Source of the DNA: Prado023 sp963818445
GTDB taxonomy: Bacteria > Actinomycetota > Actinomycetes > S36-B12 > CAIYMF01
Direction: 5' to 3'
Length of the DNA: 64,000 bases
NCBI GenBank assembly: GCA_963818445.1
Contig: CAWFSG010000017.1
Location: forward strand, 310,001-374,000
The notes beneath the pieces were generated by a model, which had not been told where the DNA came from, ran no database searches, and saw only the letters and a list, made by a program, of their open reading frames with translations. This document shows positions 19,711 to 28,134 of the stretch, in pieces (positions within the stretch are counted from its first letter, which is position 1; the number at the start of each line of letters is the position of its first letter). A program made the position numbers and the translations under genes.

Positions 19711-20973
19711 CTACCAGCCGAATCGTTCGGAATGGATCTGGTCGCGGGGGACCCCGGCGCGCTCCAGCTCGCGGCACACGCGGTCCTGAAGGTCCTTGGG
19801 GCCGCAGACGAATGCCGCGCGGGAGCGCAGGTCGGGGATGTTGGCCGCCAGCGCCTCGGCCGTGAACGGGTTGCCTCCGGGGAACGTCGTGCGCGGCCCG
19901 GTGACCGGGATCATCGCGCCGCCACGCGCCCGGGACATCTGGTCGAACTCGGTGGCCAGCGGCAGGTCCGCGGGGCTGTGCGCGCGGGCCAGGACCAAGG
20001 GCGCGTTGGCGGCAGTGGCGTCCTCGAGGAGGGCGCGCATCGGGGCCAGGCCCACGCCGGCACCGATGAGCAGCACCCGCCGACCCCCCGCCTGATCCAT
20101 GGTCATCCCGCCGTAGGGACCCTCGAGGAGCACACGCGTCCCCGGGGCGACGGACAGCGTGCGGGTCGAGGCATCGCCCAGGGCCTTGATGGTCAGTCGC
20201 AATGCGCCGGGTCGGGGCGCCGCCGACAGCGAGTACGGGTGCGCCTGCCACCACAGGTCGCGGGTCATGATCCGCAGGCCCACGAACTGCCCTGGCCGTG
20301 CCCCGAGGCGGTCGACGCCCCGGCCGGTGATGACCAGTGACGCGACGCCCGGTGCCTCCGGGATGATCCGGCTGATGGTGGTCCGCGGACGCAGCGCGGG
20401 GCGCACGATCCCGCCGACGCGACTCCACAGGATGATGCCCGTGGTCGCGGCGTACAGGGCGATCCACCACCAGCGCGCGATATCACTGCTGCCCAGGACG
20501 GTGCCGCTGAACAACGCGTGCGGGAAGGCCAGCGCGACGGCGAGGTACCCGGCCAGGTGGACCATGTGCCAGGTCTCGTAGCTCATCCGGGTGCGGATCC
20601 GCCGCCAGGAGGTGAGGCTCACGACCGCGAACAGCACGGCGGCAACCAGCGCGGCGACAAACCACTCGGTTGTCGTCACGAGGTCCACCAGCCCGGTCCA
20701 CATCCGCGTGAGCCCGCCGCCTGCGGCGTACAGCGAGGCGACGACGTGCACGAGCATCCCGAACGCCGCGGTCATCCCCGTGATCCGGTGCCAGGAGATC
20801 ATTCGGTCCAGTCCGGCGCCTCGTTCCAGCCACGACGGCCGGGCCGTGAGGATGAGACCACCGAGGGAGGCCAGAGCCGCCAGGAGGCCCGAGAGCTGGC
20901 TGACCGCCAACGCCGAGTCGATGCCTCCGGCGAACAGGGCGGTGAATCCCCCCGCCAGGGCCCAGAGGCCCAC
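19711..20973 (-). CDS. Ferric-reductase-like transmembrane FAD/NAD(P) oxidoreductase
   Basis: At least 420 residues are visible. The N-terminal half has about six membrane segments with paired heme-ligand-type His residues (WHRITGM, LVHVVASLY, TWHMVHLAGY). The C-terminal half is a ferredoxin-NADP reductase-like module: an FAD-binding HPYSLSAAP motif, the nucleotide-binding LIGAGVGLAPMRALLE, and FVCGPKDLQDRVCRELE near the end. It should pass electrons from NAD(P)H through FAD and heme to the outside face. It leads the FMN-binding/ApbE operon. GTG 20973 lacks a Shine-Dalgarno, and an in-frame Ala/Pro/Arg-rich leader continues upstream. An ATG at 21235 would reach it only with a one-base shift near 21160, so the true N-terminus is uncertain. 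Confidence 0.82.
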   Translation of the reverse strand: MGLWALAGGFTALFAGGIDSALAVSQLSGLLAALASLGGLILTARPSWLERGAGLDRMISWHRITGMTAAFGMLVHVVASLYAAGGGLTRMWTGLVDLVTTTEWFVAALVAAVLFAVVSLTSWRRIRTRMSYETWHMVHLAGYLAVALAFPHALFSGTVLGSSDIARWWWIALYAATTGIILWSRVGGIVRPALRPRTTISRIIPEAPGVASLVITGRGVDRLGARPGQFVGLRIMTRDLWWQAHPYSLSAAPRPGALRLTIKALGDASTRTLSVAPGTRVLLEGPYGGMTMDQAGGRRVLLIGAGVGLAPMRALLEDATAANAPLVLARAHSPADLPLATEFDQMSRARGGAMIPVTGPRTTFPGGNPFTAEALAANIPDLRSRAAFVCGPKDLQDRVCRELERAGVPRDQIHSERFGW

Positions 20974-21398
20974 GGTGATGGTTGTGATCCCAGCAGCCCC
21001 GGGGGCGGGATCGATCCGGACCCGGAAGGTGGGGCGCCCCGAGGTCGTCGGCAGGGACGTGCGGCGCTCCCTCGAGCCAGTCGGGCGCGGGGCCTGAGGC
21101 CTCTGCGCCGGGGCGGGACGTGCGCCGTGGGGCTTCTGCGCGTGGGCACGGGCAGCATCACGGGCAGCAGCCGCGGACTGCGGGTCGCGGCTGCCCGGCC
21201 GCTCCCGCAGTGGGGCTCGTCGGTGGCTCGAGCATCGTTGTCATGCCACGATGCTTGCACCGCGACAGCGCCGCGGCGAAGGCCAGACGGCCGTTCAGGG
21301 GCCCTCTTTACCCAGCCCGTACACGAGCGTGAAGTGGCCCAGTTGTCCTTACCGTACGGCTATCGGACTCTCGTCGAATCGCCAGCTCAGATCTGGTG

Positions 21399-22979
21399 TC
21401 AGGAGGTCGCTGCCTGGGCCTTGCGCCGCCGGCGTCGGCCCCGCGTCGCGAGCCGGTAGATGCCCCAGATGATCAGGATGAGGATCAGCAGCAGTGCGCC
21501 CAGGATGATCATGATCCAGCCCAGGAGATCGATCCGGAACGACGAGTGGTCCGGGGGGGTCGGCTGGGCGACGGCACCGGGAGGCCCGGCGGAGACGTCG
21601 ACGACTGCCAGGAGCCCCGCATGGTCGGTCGGAAGGCACACGCCGCGCCCGGTGATGGGCTCGGCCAAGCCCTTCTCGGCGAGGATCGCCGACGACTCCT
21701 CCGTCGTCGCGATCTGGCTGGGGTCGTCACACGCCCACACCTGGTCGGAGTCCGGCCATGTGTTGCCGAACACCTCCGCGCGGACCGGCGTCGCGCCGTT
21801 GCGGGTGAACACGTAGTCCAGACGATCGGTGAAGCCGGCGTCGTTGCCCTGCTCCAGGGACACCTCAAGGCGCTCAGGCTTCGGTCCGGCCAGGTCGCCG
21901 TCGGCACCCCAGGTGCGGTTCTTCGGGTCCATGGCGTCCGGTCCCACGTCCGTGTAGCCGGCGTCGATCATCGTCCAGTAGGCGCTGCACGAGGCGTCGG
22001 CATTGGCGGCCGTGACTGGCTCCGACTGAGCGGGGCAGGTGGCGCCGGCCTCCGGTTGCCCGCCCGGGTTCGAGCCCCCCGGCTCCGAGCTGCCCGGCTC
22101 CCGAGGATCCCGTGGGTCGGAGTTGAAGTCGCCCATGACGATGGTCGGGACGGTGGTGGTGGACAGGTCAGTCACGAGCTGGCGGGCCTGCTCGGCGGAC
22201 GGCACCATGTCGACCCCCTTCCACGAGGACTCGAGGTGCGTGGTCACCACCCGCACCGTCGTCCCGGCGATGGCGATGTCGGCCCACGCGTATCCCCGGT
22301 CGACCTCGAAGACCACCGGCGCGACGGGGTAACGCTCCTCGTACTCGCCGGTTCCAACGGCCAGCACGTCCTTTGCGATGTCCTCGCGCACGAGCAACGC
22401 ATCGCCGATGACGAACCCGCAGTCGGCCGTGTCCGACCCGAACAGCGGCTGGAAGGTGTCGGGATCAGTCATCGAGGTCAGGAATGGGATCGGCGGGATC
22501 CCATACCCCGGATTCTGGGCGGTGGTCCCACCACTCTCGGCCACCTGGTAGGGCACGCCCGCCTCAGCCGTGGCCTCGAGGAACTGCTCGGTGAAGTCGA
22601 ACACGGGCACGGGCGAGCTCCACGGCTTGGGCCGGCACGACCAGATGGTCGCCTCCTGCAGCCCGATCACGTCCGGCTTCGCGGCCGCCGCCTCCTCAGC
22701 GAGAAGGGCGACACGCTGGTCGAAGTCCGTGGCGGCGACCTGATCCCACATGACCTGGGCGGCCGCGGGCATGTCGGGAAGCAGGTCGCGGACCACATCC
22801 GTGTCGGCGCCCAGGTAGAGGTTGCGCGCCATGACCCGCACGCTCCCGGCGGGGTCATCGGCGGTCACCGAGCCGAGCCCCGGCACGGGTGCGGCCAGCG
22901 TCACCGGGGCCGTCATCAGCCCGGCGGCGAGTGTTGCGGCGGTGGCGATCCCCAGCCGGTGCGCCCACGTGAGTCCCAT
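21399..22979 (-). CDS. Membrane-anchored extracellular endonuclease/exonuclease/phosphatase-family protein
   Basis: This 526-residue protein starts at ATG 22979 with a signal peptide (MGLTWAHRLGIATAATLAAGL) and has a C-terminal membrane helix (IDLLGWIMIILGALLLILILII) followed by an Arg-rich stop-transfer tail. The body is an endonuclease/exonuclease/phosphatase fold: VMARNLYLGAD at the N-terminal strand, PDVIGLQE with the metal Glu, VVTTHLES, TIVMGDFNSDP, LDYVFTR and a final LPTDHAGLLAVV with the catalytic Asp-His. A Pro/Gly/Ser-rich insert follows the GDFNSDP motif. Such proteins cleave DNA, RNA or phosphodiester/phosphomonoester bonds outside the cell; the substrate is not predictable. The longer open frame up to 23177 has no signal for translation. 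Confidence 0.85.
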   Translation of the reverse strand: MGLTWAHRLGIATAATLAAGLMTAPVTLAAPVPGLGSVTADDPAGSVRVMARNLYLGADTDVVRDLLPDMPAAAQVMWDQVAATDFDQRVALLAEEAAAAKPDVIGLQEATIWSCRPKPWSSPVPVFDFTEQFLEATAEAGVPYQVAESGGTTAQNPGYGIPPIPFLTSMTDPDTFQPLFGSDTADCGFVIGDALLVREDIAKDVLAVGTGEYEERYPVAPVVFEVDRGYAWADIAIAGTTVRVVTTHLESSWKGVDMVPSAEQARQLVTDLSTTTVPTIVMGDFNSDPRDPREPGSSEPGGSNPGGQPEAGATCPAQSEPVTAANADASCSAYWTMIDAGYTDVGPDAMDPKNRTWGADGDLAGPKPERLEVSLEQGNDAGFTDRLDYVFTRNGATPVRAEVFGNTWPDSDQVWACDDPSQIATTEESSAILAEKGLAEPITGRGVCLPTDHAGLLAVVDVSAGPPGAVAQPTPPDHSSFRIDLLGWIMIILGALLLILILIIWGIYRLATRGRRRRRKAQAATS

Positions 22980-23113
22980 GCCCCGGACCGTATCCGAGCA
23001 GGTGCCGCGGTCGCGCCCTGATCGACCGCGTGGGGGTGGCGACGAGGTGTCGCGCCCTTCCGTTGCGCCGTCAGGCGCACTACGTTGTGGCCATTCGACA
23101 ACGGGAGGTCGCC

Positions 23114-24015
23114 ATGCGTGCACGTCGGTTCTGGGCAGCACTCGGTTCACTGGCTCTCGTGGCGGGGGTGGCAGCACCGTCCACCGGGGTCACGTCGCCC
23201 ACCCCGTTGGCGCCTCCAACCTCGATGGCTGCCCTCGGGGACTCCATCACGATCGCCTACGACATCAAGTCGCTGCTCAAGGCCGACCCCACATATTCCT
23301 GGAGCACCGGCACCCAGACGGCGGTGAACTCGGTGTACACGCGGCTCGAACGCGTCAAGCAGCGCCGACGCTCACGGCGGTCAACCTCGCGGTGTCCGGG
23401 AGCGAAGATCGCCGACTTGGCTGGTCAGGCATCGTCGCCGAAGCTCACTGCAGGGTACGGACCTGGTGACCATCCTGATGGGTGCCAACGATGCCTGCAC
23501 CAAGACCGAGGCGGACGATGACACTCGGTCGATACCTTCCGCACCCGCGCAGACGCTGCACTCACCGCTCTTGCCGGCAAGGGCGTCAAGCAGGTCGTGG
23601 TGGCCTCGATCCCGGATATCTACAAGCTCTGGAAGGTCGGCAAGGGGTCCTCCTCGGCGCGGTTCGTCTGGGGGCTCTACGGCATCTGCCAGTCGATGCT
23701 GAAGAACCCGAGCTCCACGCTGAAGGCGGATGAGGACCGCCGGCTCCGGGTGCGGGCCAGGGTCGTGGCCTTCAACCAGAGCTGCCGCAGGCCTGTGCGC
23801 GACTGCGATCCTCGTCCTGCCTGCAAGCTTCGACGGAAACGCCGTCTACAACACGACCTTCGCCCTCGAGCGACATCTCGAAGGTCGACTACTTCCACCC
23901 GTCGATCGCCGGTCAGGCGAACCTCGCTGGAGGTTACCTACGACAGGTCTTCGTGCCGCGCCGGCCTGACCCGCACGCCCTCAGCCCAGCACCCGCTCCG
24001 ACCCGCGCAGGATGA
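23114..24015 (+). pseudogene. Secreted SGNH/GDSL hydrolase, multiply frameshifted
   Basis: ATG 23114 follows GGGAGG and begins a signal peptide (MRARRFWAALGSLALVAGVA). SMAALGDSITIAYD contains the nucleophile block GDS. The signal then changes frame repeatedly: LTAVNLAVSG near 23370, VTILMGANDACT (the GAND block) near 23465, a stretch around 23520-23580, VVASIPDIYKLWKVG from 23597, a further slip near 23790, and DYFHPSIAGQANLAGGYL near 23887 with the catalytic Asp and His. All four family blocks survive on different frames, which suggests sequence errors but could be a decayed gene. The end is uncertain: the last frame runs to 24015 and would overlap the LacI gene end at 23981. Confidence 0.75.
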
Positions 24016-25015
24016 CCCGAGTGGGCAGGACCACCTGCTCGGCGAGTCCCATCGGGTCGACCATCCGGCGCAGCGTGATCTCCGCGGCCACCTCGCCCAT
24101 GCGCTCAGGCTGGTGGGCGACCACGCTGACGCCAAGGAAGCCGGCGAGCTCGAAGTCGTCGAAGCCGAGCAGGCCGATATGGGCGCCGCGCTGCCGGATG
24201 CCCTGCAGAGCGCCGATCGTGGCCCGGTTGTTGCCGGCGAACACGGCTGTCGGTGCGGAATCGGAATCCAGCAGGGCCGACACTGCGGCCGCAGCTGAGG
24301 AGATGTCCGGGGCATCCATGCGAACCAGCGCCGGATCGATCGGCAGCCCGCGGGCCTCCAGGGCGTCGCGGTAGCCGAGCATCCGCTCGTGGTGGGTGTA
24401 CAGCGAGTCGGCGCTCCCCACGAACGCCACCCGGGCGTGCCCCGCGTCCAGGAGCGCGAGCACCCCGGCCCGTGCACCAGAACGGTTGTCCAGGACGACG
24501 CTGTCGCTGGTGGCGTTGGACAGTGGCCGATCGACCGCCACGATCGGCGTGCCGAAATGCCGCTCGCCGTCCAGGTAGCTGTGGTCGGCGGCGATGGGCA
24601 CGAGCAGCAGCCCGCGGATCCGCCGGTCGAGCATGGCCGAGACCACAGTGGGCTCCAGGCGCGACTCATCGTCCGAGGCGGCGATGACCAGGGTCATGCC
24701 CTCCCGGGCCAGGACGCGCTCGACGCCGGCGGCGACCAGTGAGTAGAACGGGTTGGTCAGGTCCCCGATCACGAACCCCACGGTGTTGGTGACGCCGCCG
24801 GTGCGCAGCTCGCGCGCCAGGGCGTTGGGACGGAACCGCAGCGTGGCCGCGGCCTGCTCGACGCGGGCGCGGGTCTCCGGGTCGACGTTCGCCCCGCCGG
24901 ACAGCGCCCGGGACACCGTCTTCGTGCTCACCTCGGCGAGTCTGGCGACATCGGCCAGCGTCGCCCGGCCGGAGGGGGGTGTGACTCGACCCACACCCAT
25001 GTCCATCGATGTCAT
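23981..25015 (-). CDS. LacI-family transcriptional regulator
   Basis: This is a 344-residue protein. The helix-turn-helix lies at about residues 19-40 (TLADVARLAEVSTKTVSRALSG), followed by a hinge helix (RPNALARELRTG) and a periplasmic-binding-fold effector domain (VGFVIGDLTNPFYSLVAAGVE, GLLGFDDFELA). It is divergent from the CUT2 sugar transporter that starts at 25233 and so probably controls it, with a sugar or sugar phosphate as ligand. A weak LacI-like pseudo-palindrome with a GCGCG core lies at 25025-25038, close to its own start, which would fit autoregulation. No catabolic gene is adjacent, so the ligand cannot be inferred. Confidence 0.9.
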   Translation of the reverse strand: MTSMDMGVGRVTPPSGRATLADVARLAEVSTKTVSRALSGGANVDPETRARVEQAAATLRFRPNALARELRTGGVTNTVGFVIGDLTNPFYSLVAAGVERVLAREGMTLVIAASDDESRLEPTVVSAMLDRRIRGLLLVPIAADHSYLDGERHFGTPIVAVDRPLSNATSDSVVLDNRSGARAGVLALLDAGHARVAFVGSADSLYTHHERMLGYRDALEARGLPIDPALVRMDAPDISSAAAAVSALLDSDSAPTAVFAGNNRATIGALQGIRQRGAHIGLLGFDDFELAGFLGVSVVAHQPERMGEVAAEITLRRMVDPMGLAEQVVLPTRVILRGSERVLG

Positions 25016-25232
25016 GAAGGTGACTGTAGCGCGTCAAACCGCGGAGAGCGATTGCCAGATGGCGCCGTGCCGGAGTCGGATCTTCGTTATCAACTCGTTA
25101 CCTTCGATGCTTGACAACGTAGGACATGACCGATTGGCTTCGGACTTGTGACATTCCTGAGACATGCGCGGCGTGGCGCATTGACCCATGCGGCGGCGGT
25201 CGTGACGATCCGTGATCATGGTGGAGCATGCA
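25016..25232. promoter_or_regulatory. Divergent promoter region between lacI-type gene and sugar ABC operon
   Basis: This 217-bp spacer contains a tandem motif CGTTATC-AACT-CGTTACC (25085-25102, 11-bp period) just upstream of a TTGACA (25111-25116) that could be the -35 for the transporter operon. The matching -10 is poor. The tandem motif has a close relative upstream of araB at 48798-48815. A weak LacI-like palindrome lies at 25025-25038. Confidence 0.5.
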
Positions 25233-26777
25233 GTGAGTGACGCACCCCTCCTGGAGATGCGCAGCATCACCAAGGAGTTCCCCGGTGTGAAGGCCCTCTC
25301 CGACGTCTCACTGACCGTGGGGCGCCCGGAGATCCATTCGATCTGCGGCGAGAACGGCGCGGGCAAGTCCACGCTCATGAAGGTGCTGTCCGGGGTCTAC
25401 CCGTACGGCTCGTACGACGGGGACATCGTCTACAAGGGCGAGATGTGCCAGTTCCGCAACATCGGTGAGTCCGAGGCCGTCGGCATCGTGATCATCCACC
25501 AGGAGCTCGCGCTGATACCCGAGCTCTCGATCATGGAGAACATGTTCCTGGGCAACGAGCCCCGCAGGCTGGGCGGCACCGCGATCGACTGGACCACGGC
25601 CCGCCGACGCTGCATCGAGCTCATGGAGCGTGTCGGCCTCGACGAGCGCCCGGACACCCAGATCAAGAACATCGGCGTGGGCAAGCAGCAGCTCGTCGAG
25701 ATCGCCAAGGCCCTGAGCAAGGACGTCGAGCTGCTGATCCTCGACGAGCCCACTGCGGCGCTCAACGACAAGGACTCCCAGCACCTGCTGGGCCTGATGC
25801 AGGGCCTCAAGGAATCCGGCGTGAGCTGCATCATGATCTCGCACAAGCTCAACGAGATCGAGCAGATCTCGGACAAGATCACGATCATTCGCGACGGCAA
25901 GACGATCGAGACCCTCGACGCCGACAACGCCAACGAGGACCGGATCATCAAGGGCATGGTCGGCCGCGAGATGAACAGCCGGTACCCGACCCGGGAGAAG
26001 CACATCGGGGACGTGTTCTTCGAGGTCCGCGACATCTGGGTCAAGCACCCGATCGCCGACGACCGGTACGTGTGCAAGGGCTCCAGCATCAAGGTGCGCC
26101 ACGGTGAGGTCGTCGGGATCGCCGGGCTCATGGGTGCGGGACGCACCGAGCTGGCGATGAGCATCTTCGGCCGCAGCTACGGCATCTGGGAGTCGGGCAC
26201 GATCATCAAGGACGGCCAGGAGATCGAGCTGCGTCACGTGCGCGATGCCATCAACCATGGCGTGGCCTACGTGAGCGAGGACCGCAAGACCCTCGGCCTG
26301 AACCTCCTGGACGACATCAAGACCGCCACGGTCCAGGCCAAGTGGAGCAAGGTGAGCACGCGCGGGGTGATCGACAAGCACAAGGTGTTCGTCGCCGCAG
26401 AGGACTACCGCAAGCGCCTGCGCACCAAGACCCCGTCGGTCAACGAGGGGGTGGACAAGCTCTCGGGCGGCAACCAGCAGAAGGTCGTGCTGAGCAAGTG
26501 GATGTTCACCGACTCGGACCTGCTCATCCTCGATGAGCCCACGCGCGGCATCGACGTCGGGGCCAAGTACGAGATCTATGAGGTCATCTTCGAGCTCGCC
26601 CGGCAGGGCAAGGGCGTGATCGTGATCTCCTCCGAGCTGCCGGAGGTGATCGGCATCTCCGACCGCATCTACACGGTCTTCGAGGGCCAGGTCACCGCGG
26701 ACGTGCCTGTCGAGGACGCCACCCAGGAATCACTGATGAAGTCCATGACATCCGCACGAGTGAGGACCACGGCATGA
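25233..26777 (+). CDS. CUT2 sugar ABC transporter ATPase (GguA/MglA/XylG type)
   Basis: This is a tandem ABC ATPase of 514 residues. The first domain has a canonical Walker A (GENGAGKST), Q-loop IIHQELALIPEL and Walker B LLILDEPTAALND. The second has the degenerate GLMGAGRTE expected for CUT2 proteins, signature LSGGNQQKV and LLILDEPTRGIDVG. It powers uptake of a monosaccharide at the inner face of the membrane. I chose GTG 25233 because GGTGGAG lies 6 bases upstream; the frame opens earlier at 25212 and ATG 25218 is possible. It overlaps the permease gene by ATGA. It is a close paralogue of the ATPase at 54120, sharing MRSITKEFPGVKALSDV. Confidence 0.92.
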   Translation: MSDAPLLEMRSITKEFPGVKALSDVSLTVGRPEIHSICGENGAGKSTLMKVLSGVYPYGSYDGDIVYKGEMCQFRNIGESEAVGIVIIHQELALIPELSIMENMFLGNEPRRLGGTAIDWTTARRRCIELMERVGLDERPDTQIKNIGVGKQQLVEIAKALSKDVELLILDEPTAALNDKDSQHLLGLMQGLKESGVSCIMISHKLNEIEQISDKITIIRDGKTIETLDADNANEDRIIKGMVGREMNSRYPTREKHIGDVFFEVRDIWVKHPIADDRYVCKGSSIKVRHGEVVGIAGLMGAGRTELAMSIFGRSYGIWESGTIIKDGQEIELRHVRDAINHGVAYVSEDRKTLGLNLLDDIKTATVQAKWSKVSTRGVIDKHKVFVAAEDYRKRLRTKTPSVNEGVDKLSGGNQQKVVLSKWMFTDSDLLILDEPTRGIDVGAKYEIYEVIFELARQGKGVIVISSELPEVIGISDRIYTVFEGQVTADVPVEDATQESLMKSMTSARVRTTA

Positions 26778-28069
26778 GCAAGATGAAGGAGTTCCGTCAG
26801 GGTGTCTTCGGCAACGCCGACGTGCGCCAGTACGGCATGGTCTTCAGCCTGATCGCGATCATCACGCTGTTCTACTTCACCACCGACGGTGTCGTGCTCA
26901 GCTCGGTGAACCTCGTCAACATCATCTCGCAGTACTCCTACATCCTGGTCCTGGCGATCGGCATGGTGATGGTGATCATCGCCGGACACATCGACCTGTC
27001 GGTCGGCTCGGTCGCCGCCTTCACCGGGATCGTCGTGGCCAAGGTGATGGCCGACTGGGGGTGGGGCTGGCCCTTGGGCATCGTCGTGGGCCTGATCGTC
27101 GGCATCCTGGTGGGTGCATGGCAGGGCTTCTGGGTCTCCCGGGTGATGGTCCCGGCCTTCATCGTCACGCTGGCCGGCATGCTCATATTCCGCGGGCTGA
27201 ACCAGGTGATCGGCCAGTCGAACACCGTCCCGGTGCCCGAGGGCTTCAAGGTGATCGGCCGCGGCTACATCCCACAGGTCGGCCCGAACCTCATCCTGGC
27301 CAACGGCTCGAAGATCGTGAACACGCCCACCCTGATCCTGGGCATCGTGGCCGTGCTCGTGATCGTGTGGTTCGAGTTCCGCAAGCGTTCCAAGGCGAAG
27401 TCCGTCGGCGACGACGTCCCGCCGCTGTGGGCGGCCATCGTCAAGATGGTCCTGCTCGGCCTGGTGATCATGTTCTTCGCGTTCAAGTTCGCCACCGGCA
27501 ATGAAGGCACCGGTTTCCCGGTCTCCGGCCTGATCCTGCTGGCCCTGATCTTCGTCTACTCGTTCATCATGGGCAACACGACGTTCGGCCGCCACATCTA
27601 CGCCGTGGGCGGCAACAAGCGCGCTGCGGCCCTGTCCGGCGTGAACGTCCCCCGGGTGAACTTCTTCGTGATAGCGAACATGTCCATGCTGGCGGCCCTG
27701 GCCGGCATGATGTACATCGCCCGCGCCGGTGCATCCGGCCCGCAGGACGGCGTCGGCTGGGAGCTCGACGCGATCGCCGCCGTGTTCATCGGTGGCGCCG
27801 CGGTCACCGGCGGGGTCGGCACGGTGATCGGGTCCATGATCGGTGGCTTGGTCATGGCGTTCCTGAACAACGGCCTGTCGCTCATGGGTGTCGAGCAGTC
27901 GTGGGTGTCGGTCATCAAGGGCCTGGTCCTGCTGGCCGCCGTCGCCTTCGACCTGCTGAGCAAGCAGCAGGATCGCCCGCCGCTGTTCCCGTCCCTGAGT
28001 CGCAAGAAGCACAAGACGGTGGAGCACTCGACCTCCGAGTCGGCCGCAACAGCCGCCGCCGCCAAGTAG
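26774..28069 (+). CDS. CUT2 sugar ABC transporter permease (GguB type)
   Basis: This 431-residue polytopic membrane protein has about 10 hydrophobic segments. It has the family's IIAGHIDLSVGSVAAFTG block near residue 70, VMVPAFIVTLAGMLIFRG, FGRHIYAVGGNKRAAALSG, and the C-terminal AVFIGGAAVTGGVGTVIGSMIGG. The central insert of charged residues (FRKRSKAKSVGDD) is typical of longer GguB-type permeases. The start overlaps the ATPase stop, so the two are translationally coupled. It forms the channel for the sugar delivered by the lipoprotein at 28135. The C-terminal tail is Ser/Ala-rich and cytoplasmic. Confidence 0.92.
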   Translation: MSKMKEFRQGVFGNADVRQYGMVFSLIAIITLFYFTTDGVVLSSVNLVNIISQYSYILVLAIGMVMVIIAGHIDLSVGSVAAFTGIVVAKVMADWGWGWPLGIVVGLIVGILVGAWQGFWVSRVMVPAFIVTLAGMLIFRGLNQVIGQSNTVPVPEGFKVIGRGYIPQVGPNLILANGSKIVNTPTLILGIVAVLVIVWFEFRKRSKAKSVGDDVPPLWAAIVKMVLLGLVIMFFAFKFATGNEGTGFPVSGLILLALIFVYSFIMGNTTFGRHIYAVGGNKRAAALSGVNVPRVNFFVIANMSMLAALAGMMYIARAGASGPQDGVGWELDAIAAVFIGGAAVTGGVGTVIGSMIGGLVMAFLNNGLSLMGVEQSWVSVIKGLVLLAAVAFDLLSKQQDRPPLFPSLSRKKHKTVEHSTSESAATAAAAK

Positions 28070-28134
28070 GCAAACCACCGGCGCGACCCGCGCGCCCACA
28101 GATCTCCACCCCAACCAAAAGGAGAAATACAAGA

